64,000 nt of DNA from Terrirubrum flagellatum (lineage in GTDB: Bacteria > Pseudomonadota > Alphaproteobacteria > Rhizobiales > Beijerinckiaceae): the NCBI RefSeq assembly GCF_022059845.1, contig NZ_CP091851.1:992001-1056000 (forward strand), read 5' to 3'. Shown piece by piece: positions 1 through 7,298 of this stretch (position 1 is the first letter of the stretch; each line of letters begins with the position of its first letter). A model generated the notes under the pieces. That model did not search any database. It saw only the letters and a list, made by a program, of their open reading frames with translations, and was not told the origin of the DNA. A program made the position numbers and the translations under genes.

Positions 1-102
1 CGGATCGCCCGGCAGGATGCGCATCGCGACGAACACCAGCGTGAGAACGAGGAGGATCGTCGGGATCGCGTCCAGCAGCCGGACGCCGAAATAGCGCAGC
101 AC
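1..102 (-). CDS. Opp/Dpp-type ABC permease, N-terminal part (cut by window edge)
   Basis: Only the first 34 codons lie in the window. They read as the start of a DppB-type inner-membrane permease: a short cytoplasmic N-terminus (MLRYFGVRLLDAIPT), a first membrane helix rich in I, L and V, then the family signature RILPGDP that follows TM1 in DppB/GsiC proteins. The start is a GTG at 102, chosen because GGAGGT sits 6 nt upstream. It lies 21 nt behind the binding-protein gene on the same strand, so the two form one uptake system. Further permease and ATPase genes are expected beyond the edge. Confidence 0.8.
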   Translation of the reverse strand, partial: MLRYFGVRLLDAIPTILLVLTLVFVAMRILPGDP

Positions 103-123
103 GCGACAGACCTCCCTTTGCTC

Positions 124-1707
124 TCAGGCCGCCGTCGCCCTATGCAGCCGCCAGCGCGCGTAGCCGCTCTTCACGTCGTAACCGACATCGACTCTGGAAT
201 TGCGCGCGATCGTATAGGACAGCGTCGACAGGCCGATCGCGGGAAGATCGCGCTGCACCTGCAATTCGATGCTCTGGCAGATTTTCAGATATTCGTCATA
301 GGTCGTGGCGTTAAGCGCCTGCTTGAGTTGATCGTCGATGCCGGGCGTCACGACGCCATAGTGCGAATAGTTCTGTCCGCCTTTTCCGTCTTTCGTCGCG
401 TTCGCCTCGCTTGAGAGATAGTCGATATAGACGCGGGTTGGAATGGGCGGATAGCTCGACGAATTCATCGCCAGCGTGTTCAGGTCGTTGCGGTTCGCCG
501 CGTGAAACGCTGTGTGATCCATCATGTTAAGCTTCATGCGGAAGCCGGCCGGCCTGATCTGCTCCTGCAGGATCAGCATCGTTGAGGAATAGTCCTCGCG
601 CTGGCTGCAATTAGATTCAAAATCCAGACCGTTGGGGAAGCCCGCCTCCTTCAGCAGATCCTTCGCCTTGTTGATGTCGTGCTCGTAGCGCAGCTCCGGC
701 GGAAGCTGCTGTTTGGTGAAGCCCGCGGGGAAGCCCGGCGGATTGATCGTCGCCACGACGCCGCCCATCGGCGTCAGCGCGGTGGCGAGCGTCGTCTGGT
801 CCATCGCATGCGCGAGCGCGCGCCGCACGCGAATATCGTCGAACGGCTTGCGCGTGAGGTTGATCATCAGCGTGTTGAACGAGCCCGGCACCGTCATGTC
901 GAACTTCAGCGTCTTGTCGCGCTTCAGCATCGAGTCGACCCAGCCGGGCGCGCGCACCGCCTCGATCATGTCGGCGTTGCCGGAGAGAAGCGCGAGCGTG
1001 CGCGCTGTCGTATCAGAAATGTAGAGAATGGAGAGATTGGGCGTCTTCGCCTTCTCGCCCCAATAGGCGTCGAACGCCTTGACGTAGATGCCGGACTTCT
1101 GATCGAAGCGCGCAAGCTCATACGGGCCCGTGCCGACGGGATCCTGCGAGAATCCTTCGCCCTTCTCGATATCGGCCTTTTTGCTGACGATCGACGCGTT
1201 GTTATAAAAAACAGAGCTGCCGAGAAACAGCGGATCGGGCCCATTCAGTCTGATCACGACGCTATGGTCGCCGTCCTTCACGACCTCCTTCACATTGAAG
1301 AAGTTCGCGCGGTTCATGCCTTTGCGCGCGCGATCAAACGAGTGGACGACATCGTCCGACGTCATCTCGCCATAGCCCTTGTGGAACTTCACACCCTTGC
1401 GCAGCGCAAAAGTCCAGGTGCGCGCGCCGTCGCTCGATTTCCAGCTTTCAGCGAGCGTCGGCACAAAATCCTCTTCGCGCACGCCGAACATCCCGTCCTT
1501 GGGCCGCACGAGCTGCTCGAACATCTGTTCGGTGGCCCAATTGTCGGCGCCGAGAATCGTCTTATTGGGATCAGCTTCACGCGGACCAGCGGCTGCGAGC
1601 GCGATGCTGATCGTGTCGCGGTTGGCTGCGCGCGCGATGTTGACAGTGGAGGGGAGAGCTGCGCCTGCGGCCGCGGCGCCGAGAAATTTCCGCCTGTTCA
1701 TCGCCAT
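124..1707 (-). CDS. ABC transporter substrate-binding protein, family 5 (peptide/nickel/opine type)
   Basis: Periplasmic solute-binding protein of the SBP_bac_5 family, 527 aa, the usual length. Residues 1-27 form a twin-arginine signal (RRKFLG, an alanine-rich stretch, then ARA), so export folded by Tat is likely. The body has typical family 5 features: AESW and TWTFALRKGVKFHKG near residues 85-110, then SDDVV and GTGPYELARFD further on. The start ATG has GGAGGG 8 nt upstream. It lies between an acid-sugar-type enolase-superfamily gene and a DppB permease, so the ligand could be an organic or sugar acid derivative rather than a peptide. The ligand cannot be read from the sequence. Confidence 0.9.
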   Translation of the reverse strand: MAMNRRKFLGAAAAGAALPSTVNIARAANRDTISIALAAAGPREADPNKTILGADNWATEQMFEQLVRPKDGMFGVREEDFVPTLAESWKSSDGARTWTFALRKGVKFHKGYGEMTSDDVVHSFDRARKGMNRANFFNVKEVVKDGDHSVVIRLNGPDPLFLGSSVFYNNASIVSKKADIEKGEGFSQDPVGTGPYELARFDQKSGIYVKAFDAYWGEKAKTPNLSILYISDTTARTLALLSGNADMIEAVRAPGWVDSMLKRDKTLKFDMTVPGSFNTLMINLTRKPFDDIRVRRALAHAMDQTTLATALTPMGGVVATINPPGFPAGFTKQQLPPELRYEHDINKAKDLLKEAGFPNGLDFESNCSQREDYSSTMLILQEQIRPAGFRMKLNMMDHTAFHAANRNDLNTLAMNSSSYPPIPTRVYIDYLSSEANATKDGKGGQNYSHYGVVTPGIDDQLKQALNATTYDEYLKICQSIELQVQRDLPAIGLSTLSYTIARNSRVDVGYDVKSGYARWRLHRATAA

Positions 1708-1735
1708 CTCGCATTCCCTCCGATTTTCTTGTTTC

Positions 1736-2881
1736 TTATTCGGCTGAGGCTCGGCGTTTCGCCAACTCCTCGTCGATGACGTCGAGGCCTAGTCCCGGTC
1801 CCGATGGAATCTTGAATTTTCCACCCTCGGGCTTCGGCGGATTGCGGAAAGCCGCATGCATCCGCGTCGATGGATCGGCGAATTCAGCTGGCTTGGTGAG
1901 ATGCATGATGGCCGCGAGCACATGCAGATTCGCAGCATGCCCGATCGTCGGCTGCGTCTGATGCGGCACCAGTTCGACGCCATGGGCGTAGCAGATGGCG
2001 GCGCATTGCATCAGGCCGGTGACGCCGCCCATCTTCACGATGTCAGGCTGCACCATGCGCACGCCCGCATTGATCATGTCGACCAGCGCCTGGACCGTGT
2101 AGGTCTGCTCGGCTGCGGAGACGGTGATGTCGAGGCGCTGCGCCACCTCGCCCATGCCGCGCACGTCGTAATGCTGCACCGGCTCTTCGAACCAGATGAA
2201 GCCGAGTTCCTCAAGCGCGCGACCGACGCGCATGGCGCCGCCGACCGAGTAGTTGTTGTTGGCGTCGAAGGCGAGCGGATAGGACTCGCCGACAAGCTTC
2301 CGCACCGCTCTCGCCTTGGCGATGTCGCCGGGAATATCATGGTCGAGCTGAGAGCGATCGCCGTCCCAGCGGATCTTGATCGCGGCCGGCGTCTCCGTCT
2401 TCCAGCGCGCCTCCACAGTTTTCACGACTTCATCGACGGTGCGGTTCGCATTGCCGCCGATTGACGCATAGAACGGAACCTCCGTGCGCCAGCCGCCGCC
2501 GAGCAATTTGTAGATCGGAAGCCCTGCAATTTTTCCCTTGATGTCCCAGAGAGCAATGTCGATCGCCGCGAGCGCGCCGGTCAGGGCGCCTTCCGGCCCG
2601 AGCTTGATGCATTTGTGGAACATGCGATCATAGAGAACCGCATGGTCATATGCGTCGGCGCCGATGAGTCCGGGCGCGAGATCGCGTCTGATAATTCCGA
2701 GCGAGTGTTCGCCGCCCTGCATCGGCGACGCCTCGCCATAACCGACAACGCCATCTTCCGTCGTGATGCGGACGAACGCGCTGCGGCGTCCCGGCGGATC
2801 GCCTGGCTGCCAGGCGACCTGAAAGGCTTCGACGGATTTGATCCTGGCTACGGCAGTCACGGGCGCTCTCTCACTCAACAA
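1736..2881 (-). CDS. Mandelate racemase/muconate lactonizing-family enzyme (enolase superfamily)
   Basis: Cytosolic enzyme of about 381 aa that would abstract the alpha-proton of a carboxylate, as racemase, cycloisomerase or acid-sugar dehydratase. N-terminal capping domain to about residue 130, then the TIM barrel. Visible metal ligands are D206 (FDANNNYS), E232 (WFEEP) and E258 (SAAEQ). Acid/base candidates are K169-I-R171, D280 (QPDIVKMGG) and H307 (VPHQTQP), so it is probably active. The mandelate racemase/dehydratase type is favoured by the His on one face. The longest frame starts at TTG 2881; a GTG at 2860 (MTAVARIKSVEAFQV) fits the family N-terminus better, and neither has a strong ribosome site. 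An inverted-repeat operator and a promoter lie about 80-105 nt upstream. Confidence 0.88.
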   Translation of the reverse strand: MLSERAPVTAVARIKSVEAFQVAWQPGDPPGRRSAFVRITTEDGVVGYGEASPMQGGEHSLGIIRRDLAPGLIGADAYDHAVLYDRMFHKCIKLGPEGALTGALAAIDIALWDIKGKIAGLPIYKLLGGGWRTEVPFYASIGGNANRTVDEVVKTVEARWKTETPAAIKIRWDGDRSQLDHDIPGDIAKARAVRKLVGESYPLAFDANNNYSVGGAMRVGRALEELGFIWFEEPVQHYDVRGMGEVAQRLDITVSAAEQTYTVQALVDMINAGVRMVQPDIVKMGGVTGLMQCAAICYAHGVELVPHQTQPTIGHAANLHVLAAIMHLTKPAEFADPSTRMHAAFRNPPKPEGGKFKIPSGPGLGLDVIDEELAKRRASAE

Positions 2882-2972
2882 TCGAACTGGCGAGCGGAGA
2901 CGACTGGCGCTCCGGCGTTTCCTCGATCCGCGTTGTCGCGGAGTGTTCTGCTTGTCCCGAGCTTAGGCAGGT

Positions 2973-2988
2973 TTGCATCCGCATGCAA
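2973..2988. promoter_or_regulatory. LacI-type operator and promoter for the enolase/transport operon
   Basis: TTGCATCCGCATGCAA: perfect 6-bp arms around a 4-nt centre. The same arms and nearly the same centre occur at 6179-6198 beside the LacI gene. On the minus strand the right arm doubles as a -35 (TTGCAT, 2983-2988), followed after exactly 17 nt by a -10-like TAAGCT (2960-2965), so a bound repressor would cover the -35. It drives the unit that begins with the enolase-superfamily gene. Regulator assignment is inference from the shared site. Confidence 0.7.
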
Positions 2989-2991
2989 CGC

Positions 2992-3792
2992 TCAGGCGAG
3001 TGCTTGGGAACGGCGATAGCGCGCAGCGACGAGGCCATCGGCGGTGAGGATTTCATCGGTGACGAAATAGCGGCGGTTGTTTCGCTCATAGAGTTCCACC
3101 ACGACGCCTGATGTCGCGATCCGCTGTTCCGCGTGGACAGTCCTGAAATGCTGCGTCTCGATCGAGGCGAAGATGGGTGGAGTTGGCAGCGCAAAACTCT
3201 GGTTCACGTCGCCCATAGCGAGCCGCATCGGGCAGCCGGGATGGGCGAGCGAGCCGTTGGCATAGGCGTCATGCGTTTCCTGAAAGGCGGCGAGCGAGAT
3301 GGCCAGATCGGCCGAGGTGAGGATTGCGTTGCGACTGCCAATACAGGCGCCGACCTTCAAGCCCGTCTCGGCATCAATTTTGGGATCGGGGAGGGGCGGC
3401 GGCGCGCCTTCGATCACAGGTGGCTGTGCTGCGTCGCGCGGCTTCGCGATCCAGCCGACAGCAAGCTGTTCTCCAGCCGCGTTGGTCACCTGAGCGTCGG
3501 CGCGCAAGCCTGCGTCTGATGCGATCGCAACGCCCGCGGAGATCGTGAGGCGATCGCCGTCATAGGCCGGGCGGCGGAAGCGCATGCCCATAGCGCCGCG
3601 CGTCAGCCATTCCTCGCCCCATGCGTCGACGGCGAGGCGACTGACATGGCCATAGAGAAAGGCGCCCGGCACGAGCGCCGCGCGAAAGCCGAACTTGCGC
3701 GCAGTGTCGTCGTCATGCGTGGAGCCGACATAGCGCGGATCGTGATCGAGGCGGATGTCGATCTCGAATGATGCGGGAAATCCGGCGGGCAT
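2992..3792 (-). CDS. MaoC-like double hot-dog hydratase/dehydratase
   Basis: A 266-aa protein with two hot-dog repeats. The N-terminal half (about 10-120) carries STHDDDTARKFGFRAALVPGAFLYGHV, the hydratase-type turn and hot-dog helix, then FRRPAYDGDRLTI. The C-terminal half (about 155-266) is more diverged (SFALPTPPIFASIETQHFRT). Families of this type hydrate or dehydrate enoyl-CoA thioesters, for example itaconyl- or mesaconyl-CoA hydratases; the exact substrate is not readable. Its ATG directly abuts the stop of the upstream CoA-transferase (TAGATG), so it is translationally coupled. A CoA-transferase pair followed by a hydratase suggests activation and then hydration of an unsaturated acid. 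Confidence 0.78.
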   Translation of the reverse strand: MPAGFPASFEIDIRLDHDPRYVGSTHDDDTARKFGFRAALVPGAFLYGHVSRLAVDAWGEEWLTRGAMGMRFRRPAYDGDRLTISAGVAIASDAGLRADAQVTNAAGEQLAVGWIAKPRDAAQPPVIEGAPPPLPDPKIDAETGLKVGACIGSRNAILTSADLAISLAAFQETHDAYANGSLAHPGCPMRLAMGDVNQSFALPTPPIFASIETQHFRTVHAEQRIATSGVVVELYERNNRRYFVTDEILTADGLVAARYRRSQALA

Positions 3793-5055
3793 CTATGCGC
3801 CCGGCTTTGGCGCATCAGCGATCACGCCGGATGCGATCATTGCTGTGATTTCGTCGTCGCTGCGGCCAAGAATATCGCGCAGGATCGCGACATTGTCGGC
3901 GCCGAAAGCGGGGGCTGCGGCTCTTGCTCCTCCCGGCGTTTCGCTCAGGCGAACGGGAAGGCCGGGATAGGGATGGCGGCCGAGATCTGGCCGCTCAAGC
4001 TCATCGAAAAATCCGCGCGCCGCGAGATGCCGGCTTGCCGCCACATCCTTCGGCGTCTGCACCGGCGCGGCGGGAACGCCGGCGTCCTGCAGCGCGTCAG
4101 CGATCGCGTGCTTGTCGCGCGCGCGCGTCCATTCGCGAACAAGCTCGGAAATCTCGCGCTGATGTTTGAGGCGCGCACCGTGAGTTACAAATCGGGGATC
4201 ATGTGCGGCTTCAGGAGCATCGATGACGACGCAAAGCCGTCGCCACTGATCGTCATCGAAGACGCCGATCGCGACCCATTGATCGACGCCCTGCGCGGGA
4301 AAAGCGTCATGCGGGGCAGCGTCCGGGCGGTGATTGCCGCCGCGCGGAATATCGATTCCAGTTTCGCAGGAGAGCAGCAGATCAGCGCCGATGAATTGCA
4401 TCGCCGCCTCGACCTGGGGAATTTCGATGTGCTGGCCTTCGCCAGTGCGCTGGCGGTGCATCAGCGCGGTCATGATCGCCGCCGCCGCATTGAATCCGCC
4501 GATCGGATCGAGATAGGATGGTCCCGTCGTCTCCGGCGGGCCGTCGGGATAGCCGATCAGGCTTGCCATGCCGGCGGCCATTTCCATGGTCGGACCCAGC
4601 GCCGCATAGCCCGACATCGGCCCGTCGAGGCCAAACGCCGGAATTTCCGCGACGATGATGTCGGGTTTGATGCGCGCGAGACTCTCATAGTCCACGCCGA
4701 GCTTTTCGAGTGTGCCCGGCCGGAAATTGCAAGTCACGACGTCAGTGACCGCGAGCAGATCGCGCAGCGCGGCGCGCCCCTCTGTCGTCTTGAGATCAAG
4801 CACGAGCGAACGCTTGTTGACGTTCTGCGAGTTGAACAGGAACGTCCTGTCATAGTGACGTGCGCCCGGATCGCCATTGGCGAAATTCATCGGTTGCGGC
4901 GTCTCCTTGTTGATGCGCCAGGAGTTGGTGCGCGTCGGCGCCTCGACATGGATGACTTCAGCGCCTAGCCAGGCCAGCACGCGCCCGGCCATCGGCCCCG
5001 CCCAGGCCGTGCAAAGCTCCACCACACGAATTCCAGCGAGAGGGAGCGGGTTCAT
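3793..5055 (-). CDS. CaiB/BaiF (family III) CoA-transferase, catalytic subunit
   Basis: A 420-aa class III CoA-transferase that would move CoA between carboxylic acids. Family marks: LAGIRVVEL at the start, the AGPMAGRVLAWLGAEVIHVE block (19-38), NKRSLVLDLK (80-89), VTCNFRPG, and the catalytic-Asp motif SYLDPIGG with D183. It overlaps the upstream second CoA-transferase by 4 nt (ATGA) and abuts the downstream hydratase. The pair resembles two-subunit enzymes such as succinyl-CoA:benzylsuccinate CoA-transferase, where only one subunit keeps the Asp; here this is the intact one. Its substrate is unknown. Confidence 0.9.
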   Translation of the reverse strand: MNPLPLAGIRVVELCTAWAGPMAGRVLAWLGAEVIHVEAPTRTNSWRINKETPQPMNFANGDPGARHYDRTFLFNSQNVNKRSLVLDLKTTEGRAALRDLLAVTDVVTCNFRPGTLEKLGVDYESLARIKPDIIVAEIPAFGLDGPMSGYAALGPTMEMAAGMASLIGYPDGPPETTGPSYLDPIGGFNAAAAIMTALMHRQRTGEGQHIEIPQVEAAMQFIGADLLLSCETGIDIPRGGNHRPDAAPHDAFPAQGVDQWVAIGVFDDDQWRRLCVVIDAPEAAHDPRFVTHGARLKHQREISELVREWTRARDKHAIADALQDAGVPAAPVQTPKDVAASRHLAARGFFDELERPDLGRHPYPGLPVRLSETPGGARAAAPAFGADNVAILRDILGRSDDEITAMIASGVIADAPKPGA

Positions 5056-6161
5056 TCAGCGGCGCTCCGCATCATGCGCGTATCGTCGAGCGCGGGCGGC
5101 GGCGCAATTTCGCCGCGCGGCGTGCGGCTGAAGCGCCAGGCCGGACCGAGAATCCGCTCATCGCCGGCGCGCCGCCAATAGTCGCGAGCGATAAGATGCG
5201 GATGATCGCGCAATTCGGTGAGCCCAGGCGCCTTCGCGGCGATCACCTGCGCCTGCTGCAGCGCGTCGACAACTTCATCCGCCAAGCGATCGGCGACGAC
5301 CGACTGGATGATTTCGAAGAGCGCGCTCCAGTTCGCCTTGCGCGTCAGCGGATCGGCGAAACGCGGATCGCTGATGAGATGGGCGAGGCCGAGAGTTTCG
5401 CAGAGCGCGCGCCAGCGGAAATTATAGATCCAGATGCACACCCAACCGTCGCGGCAAAGCGCCTGGCCCGCCGTGATGCTGAGCTCGCTGCGCAGCCGGT
5501 CGTGACCGCTATAGAGAAACTGCATCACATAGGGAAACGCCATCGCGGCAGCGGTTTCCGCGCGATCGATGAGAACGTCCTGCCCGCGTCCAATCGTTGG
5601 CCTGACATAGAGCGCGGCAAGGGCGCCGATATAGGCTGCGAGTCCCGCCGCGAATGCCGAGCGTTCGCCATAGCCATAGAGCGGCTCGCGGCCATGCGCG
5701 CCGTTGTTGTGCATCATGCCGGACAGCGCCTGAATGACGATCTCCGGTCCGCGCCAATGACCCAGCGAAGTCTCCGGCGCGAAATCATCGATGCGGACGA
5801 CGACGGTCTGCGCGCCAATCGCCGCAAACTCTTTGCGCGCCGCGCCCGGCGGCAAAATGATGATGTCTGCGCGCGACATCAGCTCGTCGCGAAGGCGCTG
5901 CGCGCCTGTCTTCGCGAGGTCAATCGCAATACTGCGCTTGCCGGCGTTGAGATGCCGGAACATCAGCGATTCGCCCGGAGTGTCGACAGATAAGGGCGCG
6001 GCGCGGCGGATCGGCGAGCCCTCCGGCGGCTCGATCAGCGTGACGGTCGCGCCATGATCGGCCAGCAAGCGCCCGCAATATTGCCCGGCGATCGAGTCCG
6101 ACATATCGACCACATGCAGATGTCCAAGCGCAGCGGGCGATTGATGTCCGGAAGAAGCCAT
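5052..6161 (-). CDS. CaiB/BaiF-family CoA-transferase, probable non-catalytic partner subunit
   Basis: A 369-aa relative of the neighbouring CoA-transferase: HLHVVDMSDSIAGQYCGRLLADHGA near the start, then NAGKRSIAIDL (72-82). It is shorter than usual, and the region that should hold the catalytic Asp reads REPLYGYGERSAFAAG. By hand alignment E166 falls at the Asp position and the surrounding Y-x-D-x-x-G pattern is lost. The likely role is a structural or binding subunit of a heteromeric transferase with its 4-nt-overlapping partner. It is the first gene of its unit. The predicted -10 (TAGCTT on the minus strand) ends 6 nt before the ATG, so the mRNA may be leaderless. Confidence 0.82.
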   Translation of the reverse strand: MASSGHQSPAALGHLHVVDMSDSIAGQYCGRLLADHGATVTLIEPPEGSPIRRAAPLSVDTPGESLMFRHLNAGKRSIAIDLAKTGAQRLRDELMSRADIIILPPGAARKEFAAIGAQTVVVRIDDFAPETSLGHWRGPEIVIQALSGMMHNNGAHGREPLYGYGERSAFAAGLAAYIGALAALYVRPTIGRGQDVLIDRAETAAAMAFPYVMQFLYSGHDRLRSELSITAGQALCRDGWVCIWIYNFRWRALCETLGLAHLISDPRFADPLTRKANWSALFEIIQSVVADRLADEVVDALQQAQVIAAKAPGLTELRDHPHLIARDYWRRAGDERILGPAWRFSRTPRGEIAPPPALDDTRMMRSAAE

Positions 6162-6176
6162 GAGGCGAAGCTAGCG

Positions 6177-6200
6177 ATTCTTGCATCCGTATGCAAGAAT
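6177..6200. promoter_or_regulatory. LacI-type operator between CoA-transferase and lacI genes
   Basis: Perfect 10-bp inverted repeat: ATTCTTGCAT at 6177-6186, a 4-nt centre CCGT, and ATGCAAGAAT at 6191-6200. The core matches the site at 2973-2988. On the minus strand its TTGCAT (6191-6196) works as a -35, with TAGCTT (6168-6173) as the -10 after 17 nt, the same geometry as the other site. It sits in the 84-nt divergent gap beside a LacI gene, so autoregulation and control of both directions are likely. Confidence 0.75.
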
Positions 6201-6245
6201 GATGACGAGTTGGCCTAACACGCTGACTGATTGGGAGATTCAGGG

Positions 6246-7298
6246 TTGGACGCGAAACCAGCGGAGCGGGCGGGAGGCGGGGTTACGGCGCGCGAACTCG
6301 CGCGCATGATCGGGGTCAGCCAGTCCGCGGTGTCCCGGGCTTTCACCCCCGGGGCGAGCATTTCCGCCGACATGCGCCAGCGCATCCTCGCGTCTGCGGC
6401 GAAGCTCGGCTATCGCCCGAACGCGATCGCGAGCAGCCTGTCGAAACGCTCGAGCAAGCTGATCGGTGTGGTGCTGCCCGATCTGCGCAATCCCTTCTAT
6501 CCCGCTTTCCTCGAAAAACTTCTGCTGGCGCTGGAGCAAGCGGGCCATCAGGGGCTGGTGATCAATGGTCCGCCCGAAGGCGACATGGAGGACCAGCTCG
6601 CTGGCCTCACGCAGTACAATATCGAGACCGTGATCATCGCGTCTGCGCGCGTGTCGACGGCGACGGCGTTGAACTGGTCTCGAAATGGGCGATCGGCGCT
6701 GCTGTTCAATCGGCCGGTGGCGAATGTGCCAGTAGCAAGCGTCTGTTGCGACAATGCGGCCGGCGCGCGCGCTATCGCCGATCACTTTAACGCCTGCGGC
6801 TATCGCAAGGTGGCTTACGTCGCTGGCCCGCAGGACATGCCTGCGAACACAATCCGCCAGAACGCCTTCATTACGCGGGTCGCGGAGCTCGGCATGACGT
6901 TGAGCGCCTGCATCGTCGGCGGCTCCTACGGCTATGAGATCGGGCACCGCCACGGCGTCGAAGCCGCGCGTTCGGGCGCGGACGCGATCTTCTTCGCGAA
7001 CGACATCACCGCGCTTGGCGGCCTCGACGCCATTCGTGACATCGCTGGATTGCGCGTTCCCGAAGATATCGGCGTCGCTGGCTTCGATGACATCACCATG
7101 GCGAGTTGGCCCCGTCACCAGCTCACAACTCTTCGCCAGCCGCTCGACGAGATGATTGCGATCGCGGTCGAGATGCTCGTCAATCGAGAAGGCGCGCAGC
7201 CCTTGCCGCCAACGATGCGTCTTGTCGCCGGTGAATTGGTTGCGCGCAACACCACGAGGACATCCGCTGATGGCCGCTCCCGTTCCACAGCGACGTAA
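6246..7298 (+). CDS. LacI-family transcriptional regulator
   Basis: A 350-aa repressor. The HTH lies at about residues 13-34 (VTARELARMIGVSQSAVSRAF) with the hinge helix RPNAIASSLSKR, then a periplasmic-binding-like effector domain (LIGVVLPDLRNPFYPAF, DAIFFANDITALGGLDA, IGVAGFDDITMASW). The start chosen is TTG 6246, which has GGGAG 8 nt upstream; an in-frame TTG at 6231 lacks one. The effector may be an acid sugar, alditol or CoA-pathway substrate. It probably binds the inverted repeats at 6177-6200 and 2973-2988. Its 3' end overlaps the start of the alditol oxidase gene by 29 nt, linking the two. Confidence 0.92.
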   Translation: MDAKPAERAGGGVTARELARMIGVSQSAVSRAFTPGASISADMRQRILASAAKLGYRPNAIASSLSKRSSKLIGVVLPDLRNPFYPAFLEKLLLALEQAGHQGLVINGPPEGDMEDQLAGLTQYNIETVIIASARVSTATALNWSRNGRSALLFNRPVANVPVASVCCDNAAGARAIADHFNACGYRKVAYVAGPQDMPANTIRQNAFITRVAELGMTLSACIVGGSYGYEIGHRHGVEAARSGADAIFFANDITALGGLDAIRDIAGLRVPEDIGVAGFDDITMASWPRHQLTTLRQPLDEMIAIAVEMLVNREGAQPLPPTMRLVAGELVARNTTRTSADGRSRSTAT

